From: Mangrovibacterium lignilyticum
GTDB taxonomy: Bacteria; Bacteroidota; Bacteroidia; Bacteroidales; Prolixibacteraceae
DNA: 64,000 nucleotides
Assembly: GCF_010882175.1 (NCBI RefSeq)
Contig: NZ_WKLH01000002.1
Span: forward strand, 496,001-560,000
Direction of reading: 5' to 3'
Below the pieces are notes generated by a model, which was not told the DNA's origin, ran no database searches, and saw only the letters and a list, made by a program, of their open reading frames with translations. A program made the translations under genes and the position numbers. Position 1 is the stretch's first letter, and every line of letters begins with the position of its first letter. Below are positions 45,977 to 54,295 of the stretch, one piece after another.

Positions 45977-46981
45977 TTAATCTCCTTGATTCTGCATAAA
46001 ATCGGGGAAACCGCTTTCGGTCCATTGAACAACGCGGGCACGTGTCGCCCGGTTCGGGTCCGACAATTCATTTCCCTGTATTTCTTTGTAGTCGCGAGCA
46101 TGGTAAATCATGATTACCGTTTTACCATCCTCGGCAGTTGTGAACGAGTTGTGACCGGGACCGTATCTTTTTAAGTCTTCATTGGAATGAAAAACCGGAG
46201 CAGGAGACTTTTCCCAATTTGCGGCATCCAGCAAATCAGCATCTTCATCAATCCACAACAAACCAATGCAATAGTTGTCGTTGGTAGCACTGGCTGAATA
46301 AGTCACAAAGATCTTTCCGTTCCGTTTAATCACTGCCGGTCCTTCGTTGACATTGTATTTCACCCGTTCCCAGCTAAAATCGGGTTCTGTGATCACAACC
46401 TCGGGGCCGGTCAATGTTAAGGGATCTTTCATCTCTGACAAAACCAAGCCGGTACCATGCTGTCCGCCGCGAACGTTTTGCGCCCAAATCATATATTGCT
46501 TGCCTTTGTGCTCAAATGTCGTCGCATCCAGCGAAAAAGACTCGCGTTGGGTTTTAATCTGTCCTTCTTCTTTCCACTCACCTTTTAGTGGATCTTCCGA
46601 AGCGTTCGACAAGGCCCACATCCGGATGTTCCAAATGTTTTCGGCTTCACCTGCCGCAAAATAGATATACCATTTTCCGTCGAAACGGTGTAATTCGGGC
46701 GCCCAAATATGGTGCCCCATCACCCCTTTATCGTGTTTGTGCCAAACCTCTTTTTCCGGAGTATCCTTCATGCCATTTATGCTATGGGCTTTACGGATCA
46801 CAATGCGATCGTATTCGGGAACCGAGGCAATTAAGTAATAAACACCGTCATCGGTTTTAAACACCCAGGGATCGGCACGCTGTTCGGCAATCGGATTATC
46901 AAACTGAATGTTCTGCGAGAAAATGGAGTTGTGAAAGACAAGAGTTATCGCAAGCACGATAACAATTTTCAGGAAGTTCAT
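45977..46981 (-). CDS. GH43-family glycoside hydrolase
   Basis: Secreted enzyme of 334 residues with a signal peptide (about 1-22). The five-bladed propeller family has three acids, and all seem present: Asp37 as base (EQRADPWV), Asp152 (SLDATTFEHKG) and Glu213 as acid (VNEGPAV). Members cleave arabinofuranosides or xylosides, often in hemicellulose side chains. Length fits a single catalytic domain. It is a lone gene with its own terminator. Confidence 0.88.
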   Translation of the reverse strand: MNFLKIVIVLAITLVFHNSIFSQNIQFDNPIAEQRADPWVFKTDDGVYYLIASVPEYDRIVIRKAHSINGMKDTPEKEVWHKHDKGVMGHHIWAPELHRFDGKWYIYFAAGEAENIWNIRMWALSNASEDPLKGEWKEEGQIKTQRESFSLDATTFEHKGKQYMIWAQNVRGGQHGTGLVLSEMKDPLTLTGPEVVITEPDFSWERVKYNVNEGPAVIKRNGKIFVTYSASATNDNYCIGLLWIDEDADLLDAANWEKSPAPVFHSNEDLKRYGPGHNSFTTAEDGKTVIMIYHARDYKEIQGNELSDPNRATRARVVQWTESGFPDFMQNQGD

Positions 46982-47110
46982 AAGCTACTTTTTTTAATTT
47001 CTTGAATTGTTAGGATTCATCTTACAAAAATTGCCCCAAACATAAGCACGAAGCCGAAATGATAAACGTATTTTTAACTTTTTATACCGCCGATAAAACA
47101 AAATGGTAAT

Positions 47111-47701
47111 CTACCGATCGTTTAATCCCTTTCCATTCAGAATTTGTGGCAGCAATTTTTCAATCCGTGACTCACGCGTGTTGGTTTGTTTGGCTGCTGA
47201 AAAATAAAGAAGATATCCTCGCTGCCGTCCGGGAGTTAGTAAATCGAAAGCTTCTTTTAAAGCCGGGAGTTCATCCAGTTTCTGTTGAAATTCGTTCGGA
47301 ATGAACAGCTTTGTTGGCTTTGCCGAGGCAACTTTCGAACCTGCTTTTTCAAGTTCAATGGCTTCGAAGAGGTAGCTTTTCAGGATGTCTTCCAATTCAA
47401 TGATTTCATCCACGTTATTGAAACGAATCTGGCGTCCAACCCGGGTCTTTTCTCCTGTTTTTACCAAAATGCCATTGGGATCGCTCAACAAAACGCCTTT
47501 GAAAAACAGCAGCGCAAAGTATTGTTTAAAATCCTGCAAAATAACGATGTTCATTTCCTGAAATGTGTAACAGAGTTTTCCCCACTTCAATTCTTCAGTC
47601 AGGCCACAGGCCAAAATGATTGTTCGCAAACAAGTCATTTCGTCCTGCCACTTAGTGGCTTTACTCAAATATTCATCAACCTTTGGATTCATGCTATTCA
47701 T
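47111..47701 (-). CDS. YdeI-family DUF1801/OmdA-like protein
   Basis: Cytosolic protein of 196 residues. The N-terminal DUF1801 domain (about 10-115) has WQDEMTCLRTIILACGLTE and KWGKLCY, and the C-terminal OmdA-type segment has LLTPGRQRGYLLYFSAAKQTNTRESRIEK. The family is common in Bacteroidota; its function is not known. It shares an upstream region with the divergent 178-residue protein gene. Confidence 0.88.
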   Translation of the reverse strand: MNSMNPKVDEYLSKATKWQDEMTCLRTIILACGLTEELKWGKLCYTFQEMNIVILQDFKQYFALLFFKGVLLSDPNGILVKTGEKTRVGRQIRFNNVDEIIELEDILKSYLFEAIELEKAGSKVASAKPTKLFIPNEFQQKLDELPALKEAFDLLTPGRQRGYLLYFSAAKQTNTRESRIEKLLPQILNGKGLNDR

Positions 47702-48118
47702 TTGAAAATATGCCTGTCATTGTGTGAGCCGGTATTACTGAAATGAGTCCATTGTTTACAAACATCCGGCTCCGTCCTTTTGTTTGTTTGGCTAATTGCA
47801 ATCATCTTCTTATCAACGAAACACAATCAGCTTCCTCTTCGGCCGTAGACGACTTTTTTCAGGTTGAAGCTGAACCATCTTCAAGCAATAAACGGTCGAC
47901 TTCGATCTGTTTTTAGCTAACTTCGATAAAAGATGAATTTTCTTTAGTCGAAGATGACGCAACTTCGATCGTAGATGTAGCCTAAATAGTAAACTATATT
48001 TCATTTGCTCGGCCTAGTATTTCAATCGCTAACCTAATAGCTCAATTTACTAATTGGACTCCTTGAAGCATTGGCAATTCATTTCAATAGAACTAAATTG
48101 CCTTAAAATTTAGCTATT
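47702..48118. other. Divergent intergenic region, 417 bp, with phased octamers
   Basis: AT-rich region between the YdeI-like gene (minus) and the unknown 178-residue gene (plus). It carries the phased ACTTCGAT octamers at 47899-47969, listed separately. A basic 62-codon minus-strand frame crosses them but looks like chance. No RNA gene is seen. Confidence 0.55.
47899..47969 (+). promoter_or_regulatory. Three phased ACTTCGAT direct repeats
   Basis: The octamer ACTTCGAT begins at 47899, 47920 and 47962, spacings of 21 and 42 bp (two and four helical turns). An inverted GTCGAAG at 47947-47953 faces the last copy. Such phasing on one face of the helix suggests binding sites for a regulator of the divergent genes. 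Confidence 0.4.
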
Positions 48119-48655
48119 ATGACTCAAGTTGAAAGCTTTTTAAATGATCTGAACAATTCAGCTAAGCAACTAGATGATTCGGACCAGAGCGTGGGACAAA
48201 AAACATCGAATGAAACCATAACTCGATTCACGGAATCGACTCAAAAGACCCTCATACAACTTCAGTCTTATATCGATGAAAGAAAACTGGATCAGTTCTA
48301 TAAGGAAATTGAAGAACTCAAATTTATGATCGAATATTCAGATGAGCTGAATAAGAACTGGTTGTTCATCCGCGCCTACTCCGGAGCACTTCGCTTTCTA
48401 TTAAAAGACATTTCCGTCATAAACGCGAAGGACGTTTTCGTATATTATGAAGTGAGATATGGTGGCCGACGGATACTTCGAAATGAAAACTGGTTTGAAC
48501 AAATCCGTTGGGAATTTCTGGACGAGCTTCAAACGGCTAATGATCAGGTTAAACTATCCCAATTTGTCAGCAAACGCGTTAAAAAGCTAAATGATTGTTT
48601 TCAAGTCTATAAGAGCGAACTTCTCCTATTCATACAAAGTTTACAAAAGCTATAA
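48119..48655 (+). CDS. Helical protein of unknown function
   Basis: Protein of 178 residues that I do not recognise. It is rich in Glu, Lys, Gln and Leu, with likely coiled-coil segments (about 45-80 and 145-175). There is no signal peptide and no membrane helix. A more conserved-looking middle, FVYYEVRYGGRRILRNENWF, separates the helices. It is a single gene between the YdeI-like gene and the GH94 gene; no role can be assigned. Confidence 0.65.
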   Translation: MTQVESFLNDLNNSAKQLDDSDQSVGQKTSNETITRFTESTQKTLIQLQSYIDERKLDQFYKEIEELKFMIEYSDELNKNWLFIRAYSGALRFLLKDISVINAKDVFVYYEVRYGGRRILRNENWFEQIRWEFLDELQTANDQVKLSQFVSKRVKKLNDCFQVYKSELLLFIQSLQKL

Positions 48656-48711
48656 TCTGTCGTTTTTTGCGGAAAACTTCTCTATAACATGTTTTATTTT
48701 GGCAACATCTT

Positions 48712-48742
48712 TTTGTAGTTTTTACAATATATGCTATTTTTG
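48712..48742 (+). promoter_or_regulatory. Bacteroidota-type promoter for the GH94 gene
   Basis: TTTG at 48712-48715, a 19-bp spacer and TATTTTTG at 48735-48742 fit the -33/-7 consensus well. The start codon lies 93 bases further on, leaving a leader of about 85 bases without obvious structure. Confidence 0.7.
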
Positions 48743-48835
48743 TTTTGGATTTGTTTCTGGTTGGGCTGCGAACAAAAGTTTTATGCAGCACAACAACGTT
48801 CACAATTCTGGCTTATAAACCCAACAACTTAACGT

Positions 48836-51271
48836 ATGAATTTCGGACATTTTGATGACGAAAATCGGGAGTATGTTATTACTAACCCAAAAACTCCCTG
48901 GCCTTGGATTAATTATCTGGGCAATGAAGATTTCTTCAGTCTTATTTCCAACACTGCCGGCGGTTATTCCTTTTACAAGGATGCCAAATTTCGCCGGATT
49001 ACGCGTTATCGTTACAACAACGTACCGATGGACGCCGGTGGCAAATATTTCTACATCAACGATGGAGGAACAATTTGGAGCCCGAGCTGGAAACCCTGCA
49101 AAACGCCATTAGATGATTATTCGTGCCGTCATGGAATGAATTACACAACAATCAAAGGTGTAAAAAACGGTATTGAAGCTGAGGTGCTGTATTTCGTGCC
49201 CTTGAAAACCTGGGCCGAAGTGCAAAAGGTAAAACTGACAAACAACACCGATCAAAGTAAAAAAATTAAGCTGTTTTCCTTTGTCGAATGGGCGCTGTGG
49301 AATGCTGCCACCGACATGGAAAATTTTCAACGTAACTTCTCGACCGGTGAGGTTGAGATTGAAGGCAGCACCATCTACCACAAAACAGAGTACAAAGAGC
49401 GTCGTAACCACTATGCGTACTACTCGGTCAATGCACCAATTGGAGGTTTCGAAACCGATAGAGAAACCTTCTTCGGTTTGTATAATGGGTTTGATGAGCC
49501 ACAAACGGTGCAGGAAGGTGGCCCGCGCAACAGTGTTGCCCATGGTTGGTCTCCGATCGCTTCTCACTTTATTGAAGAGGAGCTGCAACCCGGCGAAAGC
49601 AAAGAGCTCGTTTTCGTATTGGGCTATGTTGAAAACGAACAGGAAGACAAATGGGAATCGAAAAACATTATTAATAAGACCAAGGCAAAAGAAACCCTTG
49701 AGCGTTTCAATACACCTGAAAAGGTCGATGCTGCGTTGTTGGAATTGAAGGCCTACTGGAATCAATTGCTGGGCGTTTTCACCCTCAACTCAAAAGAAGA
49801 AAAGCTGGATCGGATGGTGAATATCTGGAACCAGTACCAATGTATGATCACATTCTGTTTCTCACGTTCTGCCTCCTTTTTCGAAAGTGGCATTGGCCGG
49901 GGAATGGGATTCCGCGACTCAAACCAGGATTTGATTGGTTTTGTACATCAAATTCCGGAACGTGCCCGCGAGCGCATCATCGACATTGCTTCAACTCAAT
50001 TTCCCGACGGCGGTTGCTATCACCAATATCAACCATTAACAAAAAAGGGAAACAACGAAATTGGCCAGGGCTTTAACGACGACCCGATGTGGCTGATCCT
50101 CGGAGCGACAAGCTATATCAAAGAAACCGGCGACTTCAGCATTCTCGAGGAACCGGTTCCCTTCGACAACGAACCGGGCACCGAAGTTTCCATGTTTGAG
50201 CACCTCACTGTTTCATTCAACCATGTGGTAAACAACCTCGGGCCTCACGGGCTTCCGCTGATTGGACGTGCCGATTGGAATGACTGCCTCAACCTGAACT
50301 GCTTCTCAAACGATCCGAACGAAAGCTTTCAAACGACCGAGAATAAAACAGAAGGCACCAAAGCCGAGAGTTTAATGATTGCCGGTTTGTTTGTGGTATA
50401 CGGTCGCGATTACATGGAGCTATGCCATAAACTGGGCAAAAACAAAGAGGCCGACCGTGCAGAAAAACACATCGACGCCATGATTGAAGCCGTGAAGCAA
50501 CACGGCTGGGATGGCGAATGGTTCCTGCGTGCTTACGACTACTATGGCAACAAAATCGGGTCGAATGACAACGAGGAAGGCAAAATCTTCATCGAATCGA
50601 ACGGCTGGTGCACCATGGCCGGAATTGGTCTGGAAGACGGATTGGTTGCCAAAGCGCTCGACTCGGTCAAAGAACGCCTGGACTGCGAACATGGCATTGT
50701 GCTCAATAATCCGCCTTTTACAAAATACTATATCGAATACGGTGAAATTTCGTCCTACCCACCCGGGTACAAGGAGAACGCCGGTATTTTCTGCCACAAC
50801 AACCCGTGGATCATGATTGGTGAGACCGTGCAGGGACGCGGCGACCGGGCCTGGGATTATTTCCAAAAGATTTGCCCGGCATACACCGAACACCTCAGCG
50901 AACTGCACAAAGTTGAGCCATACGTTTATGCCCAGATGATTGCCGGTAAAGACGCCTTCAAACCCGGCGAAGCTAAAAACTCGTGGCTAACAGGAACAGC
51001 ATCCTGGAACTATTACACCATCACCCAGTACATTTTGGGGATCCGCCCAACCTACGATGGCTTGTTGATGGATCCATGTATTCCGGCTGAATGGGACGGG
51101 TTTAACGTAAGCCGAACCTTCCGCGGAACGACCTTCAACATTGAAGTAAGCAACCCGGATAGCGTGATGAAAGGCTTAAAAGAACTTTGGGTTGACGGCC
51201 AAAAGGTCGACGGCAACCTGGTTCCGGTAACCGACAAAACAACCTGCGATGTCAAAGTTATCATGGGATAG
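48836..51271 (+). CDS. GH94 cellobiose phosphorylase-like enzyme
   Basis: Cytosolic phosphorylase of 811 residues, the usual length for cellobiose phosphorylases. The N-terminal sandwich begins [16 protein letters not shown] and leads into the (alpha/alpha)6 barrel. Family marks are [15 protein letters not shown], the general-acid motif [10 protein letters not shown] (Asp483 by comparison) and GWCTMAGIG. The expected reaction is phosphorolysis of a beta-1,4-glucoside such as cellobiose to glucose 1-phosphate and glucose. It stands alone but within 4 kb of an SSS-GH130-epimerase operon that handles related disaccharides. Other GH94 substrates (chitobiose, cellodextrin) fit less well because of the WNDCLNL rather than WNDGMN motif. 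Confidence 0.88.
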   Translation: MNFGHFDDENREYVITNPKTPWPWINYLGNEDFFSLISNTAGGYSFYKDAKFRRITRYRYNNVPMDAGGKYFYINDGGTIWSPSWKPCKTPLDDYSCRHGMNYTTIKGVKNGIEAEVLYFVPLKTWAEVQKVKLTNNTDQSKKIKLFSFVEWALWNAATDMENFQRNFSTGEVEIEGSTIYHKTEYKERRNHYAYYSVNAPIGGFETDRETFFGLYNGFDEPQTVQEGGPRNSVAHGWSPIASHFIEEELQPGESKELVFVLGYVENEQEDKWESKNIINKTKAKETLERFNTPEKVDAALLELKAYWNQLLGVFTLNSKEEKLDRMVNIWNQYQCMITFCFSRSASFFESGIGRGMGFRDSNQDLIGFVHQIPERARERIIDIASTQFPDGGCYHQYQPLTKKGNNEIGQGFNDDPMWLILGATSYIKETGDFSILEEPVPFDNEPGTEVSMFEHLTVSFNHVVNNLGPHGLPLIGRADWNDCLNLNCFSNDPNESFQTTENKTEGTKAESLMIAGLFVVYGRDYMELCHKLGKNKEADRAEKHIDAMIEAVKQHGWDGEWFLRAYDYYGNKIGSNDNEEGKIFIESNGWCTMAGIGLEDGLVAKALDSVKERLDCEHGIVLNNPPFTKYYIEYGEISSYPPGYKENAGIFCHNNPWIMIGETVQGRGDRAWDYFQKICPAYTEHLSELHKVEPYVYAQMIAGKDAFKPGEAKNSWLTGTASWNYYTITQYILGIRPTYDGLLMDPCIPAEWDGFNVSRTFRGTTFNIEVSNPDSVMKGLKELWVDGQKVDGNLVPVTDKTTCDVKVIMG

Positions 51272-51276
51272 ATGAT

Positions 51277-51302
51277 AAAAAGAGCGGATTTTGGTCCGCT
51301 CT
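51277..51302. terminator. Bidirectional terminator between GH94 and DUF2202 genes
   Basis: Perfect 8-bp stem AGAGCGGA, loop TTTTGG, TCCGCTCT, 9 bases past the GH94 stop. On the minus strand it is followed by TTTTTATC, so it should also stop transcripts of the convergent DUF2202 gene. Confidence 0.75.
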
Positions 51303-51324
51303 TCCTGTTGCTATTTGGTTGGTT

Positions 51325-51969
51325 CTAGTTGTTGCTGCGACATCCGCGGCCGCGACAGCACCCCTGCCCTTTTCCGCCGCCTCGTTCCATGTCGTCATTC
51401 ACAATTTCATCGAACGATTCCTGCGACATTAACTGCGGTTGGTAATCAACACCGTTGTTCGCCAATACCCGATTGAATGCGCGAAGGTGATTCCGGCTGC
51501 CCCGCAACAAATTCGAGTACACCAACGCAATCGATTCGTCGGTCGTCAGTTCCAGTTGTTCTTCCAAATCCAGAATATCCAACTCTTCAACATAGGCGCC
51601 GCTTTTCAGTGCCGCAACCAGCGAAACGGTTCCGTCGCTCAGCAGTTTGTCGTAGGCCGTTTGCAACGCCTCATTGTTAAAAACACCATCATCGGCGCTT
51701 GCCGGATCTTCCAAGCCAAAAGCTTCCAATAGGCTAAGCATGGCCGCCATGTGGTTGGCTTCAGCCGACGGGATATTCCCGAAAATGCGCAGGTCGTACA
51801 AATCGCCGAATGCCGTGTACAGGTCGTGCGCCAGTTTTTCTTCTTCGCGCATGTGTAGCAATCCGGCTTTCACCTCGTCGGGCAGGCTTTCGTTCCCAAC
51901 GCCGGCAAAGCCGCTAATCGTAACCGAGAGTAAAACCCCCAGTAAAATTCCGGTTACCTTCGTTTTCAT
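51325..51969 (-). CDS. Secreted DUF2202 ferritin-like protein
   Basis: Protein of 214 residues with a signal peptide (about 1-22, GILLGVLLSVTISGFA). The core is a helical bundle with EEEKLAHDLYTAFGDLY and SEANHMAAMLSLLEAFG, the acidic/His pattern that makes DUF2202 resemble ferritin-like metal sites, and ALVYSNLLRGSRNHLRAF near the end. The tail is rich in Gly, Arg and Cys (GQGCCRGRGCRSNN) and may bind metal. I chose the ATG at 51969; the longer frame overlaps the preceding gene. It is probably co-transcribed with the LTXXQ protein 10 bp upstream. Confidence 0.8.
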   Translation of the reverse strand: MKTKVTGILLGVLLSVTISGFAGVGNESLPDEVKAGLLHMREEEKLAHDLYTAFGDLYDLRIFGNIPSAEANHMAAMLSLLEAFGLEDPASADDGVFNNEALQTAYDKLLSDGTVSLVAALKSGAYVEELDILDLEEQLELTTDESIALVYSNLLRGSRNHLRAFNRVLANNGVDYQPQLMSQESFDEIVNDDMERGGGKGQGCCRGRGCRSNN

Positions 51970-51979
51970 AACCTTGGGA

Positions 51980-52435
51980 TTAGCTGTTGGCACGACAAGT
52001 TCCTCGTCCTTTGCCCGAACGGCTCTGGCCGTTGCACTGACCTTTGCCCTTGCCTTTGCCTTGTTTACCTTGCGGCCCTACAGCATTTCCCTTGTTGCCG
52101 CGTTGCTGGCGGGCATCCTGCCAGGCAGCGTATTCTTTTTGCTGATCGGCGTTCAATAGGGTATTCACCTGTTCGCGATGACTGGTTCGAGTAGCCAGCA
52201 TTTTCGCCCGAATGCTCGCCTTCGCATCCAAATCGGTTGTCGCCTGCCGTTCTGTGCGGTAGTCGGCCATCTGTTTTTGAAAGGTTGTTTCCAACTCGCC
52301 GATCGAGGTCTTTTGGTCCTCGGTTAAGTTTGAAATCCCGTTAATACAGGAGTTCCGTTGCTGTTTTTGAGCGTTCGTTTGAACGCCGAAGGCCACCACT
52401 AAAATCACGGTTAAAATTCCAATTGTTGTTTTCAT
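51980..52435 (-). CDS. Secreted LTXXQ/Spy-like protein with Gly-Lys-rich tail
   Basis: Small periplasmic protein of 151 residues with signal peptide (about 1-23). The middle is a Spy/CpxP-like helical part (NLTEDQKTSIGELETTFQ and LLNADQQKEYAAWQ, each an LTxxQ-type motif). The tail (about 110-151) is low complexity, rich in Gly, Lys, Gln and Arg with two cysteines. I chose the ATG at 52435 over a GTG one codon earlier. It has an ECF-type promoter at 52513-52539 and shares that promoter type with the sigma factor operon 2 kb away. A metal- or stress-related chaperone role is likely by family. Confidence 0.75.
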   Translation of the reverse strand: MKTTIGILTVILVVAFGVQTNAQKQQRNSCINGISNLTEDQKTSIGELETTFQKQMADYRTERQATTDLDAKASIRAKMLATRTSHREQVNTLLNADQQKEYAAWQDARQQRGNKGNAVGPQGKQGKGKGKGQCNGQSRSGKGRGTCRANS

Positions 52436-52512
52436 CACTTTTTGATTTTTGAGTTCTTAATGCTATTTCGATGTCTTTGAATTTCCTTCGGATGAGAAGG
52501 TTTTACTGCTTG

Positions 52513-52539
52513 GACACCGATTGAATTAAAAACTTGCGG
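52513..52539 (-). promoter_or_regulatory. ECF-type promoter of the LTXXQ-DUF2202 operon
   Basis: Read on the minus strand: CCGCAAGTTTTT, 9 bases, GGTGTC. The same two blocks with identical spacing occur upstream of the ECF sigma gene (23 of 27 positions equal). The second block lies about 75 bases before the LTXXQ start codon. The AAGTTTTT part resembles the AAC-T-rich -35 of ECF promoters and GTGTC the -10. Confidence 0.65.
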
Positions 52540-52629
52540 TGGTTGCCGGTTTTTTTTTGCTGAAAGTTTTCTCCCTGACCAGAAATTAGGGGATGTAAAC
52601 GTGATGCAACAAACTTCAGTCGATACAAC

Positions 52630-52800
52630 TAATGGGGCGTTGCCCCAAACCCCACCTGTTTTTTTGTCTTAACACAAAAAAGTAGGCAAAAAAAGTCAAG
52701 GCTGATTTTTATCTTCAACCCCCATCTTTCTAAAAGCTAAGTTCGGCGGGTGATTTCCTCCTCACGTCGGAACTTCCCGTCTGCACTAAACTTTTAGTTT
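52630..52800. repeat. Probable dispersed intergenic repeat element
   Basis: Starts with the hairpin GGGGC-GTT-GCCCC (52634-52646), then AAACCCC, a TTTTTTG/CAAAAAA dyad, GTAGGC and a GTCAAGGCTG stretch. From memory, elements of this form recur in many Bacteroidota genomes. I see only one copy here, so its dispersed nature is inference. Confidence 0.45.
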
Positions 52801-52936
52801 GATTCAGGTCTTGATAAAAAAAGGCCGATCGGCTCCAGGCATCTCCTCTGCAATGGAAAGTCCTCTCAGTTCGTTCTCTTTCATCCCTGTTGGTGGTTCC
52901 CCGGAATCGGGTATGTTTTTTGCTGAAAAAATCTTC

Positions 52937-53223
52937 GGGCCTTTCAACCGGAATCTGATTGGGTCATCAAAACTCCCTGGGGCTTTCAATCTGAATCTGT
53001 TTGAGCCTCCAAAAACATGGGGCCTTTCATTCCGAATCTGTTGGGGGCATCAAAAACCTTGAGGCTACCAATTTGAATATGCTGAAGCCTCTGAAAGTTT
53101 TGAGGATGTCAATCCAAATCTGTTGAAGCCTCCAAAAACCCTGAGGCTTTCAACCGAAATCTGTTTAAGCCATTAAAAACATGGGGCCTTTCAACCCGAA
53201 TCGGATCAGGCCATCAAAACACC
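52937..53223. repeat. 41-bp imperfect tandem repeat, about 7 units
   Basis: Units start at 52937, 52979, 53019, 53061, 53102, 53143 and 53183 (period 40-42, mean 41). Each unit has one half with GGCCTTTCAACC and a GAATCTG block, and a second half with GCCATCAAAAAC, so the halves also resemble each other at about 20-21 bp. Degenerate remains continue to about 53260. Nothing unique separates units. Confidence 0.8.
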
Positions 53224-53241
53224 CGGAATCCCTGTTCCGGG
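53222..53241. other. 7-bp hairpin at end of repeat array
   Basis: CCCGGAA, loop TCCCTG, TTCCGGG. It lies between the last tandem unit and the terminator. On the minus strand it is followed by TGTTTTGATGG, so it may act as a second weak terminator. Confidence 0.5.
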
Positions 53242-53257
53242 TCCGGAAAAGGCCATC

Positions 53258-53290
53258 AAAAAATCCTGAACCGGTTGTCCGATTCAGGAT
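53258..53290 (-). terminator. Rho-independent terminator of the sigma-factor operon
   Basis: On the minus strand, stem ATCCTGAA/TTCAGGAT with a 12-base loop is followed directly by six T. It lies 25 bases past the stop codon of the Spy-like gene. Confidence 0.8.
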
Positions 53291-53314
53291 TCTTCATCCA
53301 ACAAATAAAAAGAG

Positions 53315-53833
53315 CTATTGGGGCCGTCCTTTGCGGTGCTGCCTGCCGGGCAGCTTCACCCGTTCGTCGCTATTCAGCAGCGACTGGAAGATGGTGGCCA
53401 GTTGCATGCGCTGTTGGTCGTTGCAAATCGATTTCAGTTCGAGGTAGAAATCGCAGGTTGCCATTTTCAGGTCTTCGTGCTGCATCCCCACTTTCCGGGC
53501 AATTTGCTGCAGGTTGTCGCGACTGGCCGAATCGGCAAAAAGCTCATCGAGCATATCAACCCGAAGCTGGCTCATCGTCTGACTAATTCCGCGGGCATGT
53601 CGATTAAACCGGCGGTTGGCTTCGCGAAACGGCTCCAACTGGTCGTCGCTAAGGTTCAGCTGCTCTTTAAAGAAACGCGTTCGCCGGTCGCCCGGCGCAT
53701 CTGTTTCAGGCTCGCCTTTTTGCGCGATCGTTTCCTGGTGCGTATGGTAAAAGACCGTTGCAATGGTTGCCAGATTCGTGACCAACAAGATCACCACCAG
53801 CCAGCTTAATAGTTTTACATTTCGAAACATCAT
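53315..53833 (-). CDS. Membrane-anchored Spy/CnrX-like periplasmic sensor
   Basis: Protein of 172 residues with one N-terminal membrane anchor (about 8-28, LLSWLVVILLVTNLATIATVF) and a helical periplasmic domain. The pattern EQLNLSDDQLEPFREANRRF is the LTxxQ-type repeat, and residues 100-160 form a second helical pair. Such proteins commonly accompany ECF sigma/anti-sigma pairs as metal or envelope-stress sensors. The start overlaps the anti-sigma stop (ATGATG at 53833 and 53830). It is the last gene of the operon, followed by a good terminator. Confidence 0.8.
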   Translation of the reverse strand: MMFRNVKLLSWLVVILLVTNLATIATVFYHTHQETIAQKGEPETDAPGDRRTRFFKEQLNLSDDQLEPFREANRRFNRHARGISQTMSQLRVDMLDELFADSASRDNLQQIARKVGMQHEDLKMATCDFYLELKSICNDQQRMQLATIFQSLLNSDERVKLPGRQHRKGRPQ

Positions 53834-54258
53834 TCAACGTTTAAAAGAAATTCTTCAATCGGTTCTTCCGACAAATCGTCGAACGGCACAAGCACGGCCT
53901 GTTCGGTGGTCGACAGCTCAGCCTGCGCGTGGTTGCCCACCCAGATGCCAAACCGGATGCCGACGGCCAGCAACAACGCCAGCATGACCGGCTGAAGCGC
54001 CCGTTGCCAGGGGAACGACCTGCAGCTTTTCCGGGCTTCGATCCGGTTTTTGATTCCGGCATAAAAATACGGGCCCGCCTCCTGTTGCCGATTCCCGTCG
54101 AGCAACTGAAGCTCCCCCTTTAGCAGTTCAAAATAGCGGCGGCATTCACCACAATCGGCCAGGTGATCGGCAACCTTTTGCTGCTCATCGCCGGGTAAAC
54201 GTTCTTCCAGGTAGAAGATCAGTTTATTACGAACGGTCTGGTGATTCATCGTTTTCAT
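53830..54258 (-). CDS. Anti-sigma factor with zinc-finger (ZAS) domain
   Basis: Protein of 142 residues: an N-terminal anti-sigma domain with the HX3CX2C zinc motif His32, Cys36, Cys39 (HLADCGECRRYF) and one membrane helix (about 100-118, VMLALLLAVGIRFGIWVG). It should hold the ECF factor at the inner membrane until a stress signal arrives through the periplasmic partner. I chose the ATG at 54258; another possible start is 9 bases later. It lies 37 bases after the sigma gene and overlaps the Spy-like gene by 4 bases. Confidence 0.85.
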   Translation of the reverse strand: MKTMNHQTVRNKLIFYLEERLPGDEQQKVADHLADCGECRRYFELLKGELQLLDGNRQQEAGPYFYAGIKNRIEARKSCRSFPWQRALQPVMLALLLAVGIRFGIWVGNHAQAELSTTEQAVLVPFDDLSEEPIEEFLLNVE

Positions 54259-54295
54259 ATTTAGTAGACACATTTTTCGGTTCAAACTTGCGCGA

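Larger units (their letters stand above)
52439..53314. other. Large gene-free region, 876 bp, rich in repeats
   Basis: The longest non-coding stretch of the window. From left to right it holds the leader and ECF-type promoter of the LTXXQ gene, a likely dispersed element with the GGGGC/GCCCC hairpin (about 52630-52800), an array of 41-bp tandem repeats (52937-53223), two hairpins and the terminator of the sigma operon. Frames that cross it are not believable as genes, because the repeat unit is not a multiple of three. Confidence 0.75.

Noticed and set aside
47813-48004. 62-codon minus-strand frame rich in Lys/Arg/Leu
   Set aside because: It is a read-through of the phased octamer region with no family signal or credible start.
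49109-49765. Long minus-strand frame inside the GH94 gene
   Set aside because: It is antisense to a clear GH94 gene and its product has no recognisable feature.
52937-53260. 41-bp repeats as a CRISPR array
   Set aside because: The whole unit is repeated with drift, no unique spacers separate repeats, and no cas gene is present.
52799-53447. Plus-strand frames across the repeat array as small genes
   Set aside because: The 41-bp unit shifts frame at each repeat, the encoded sequence has no consistent pattern, and the region overlaps a terminator.
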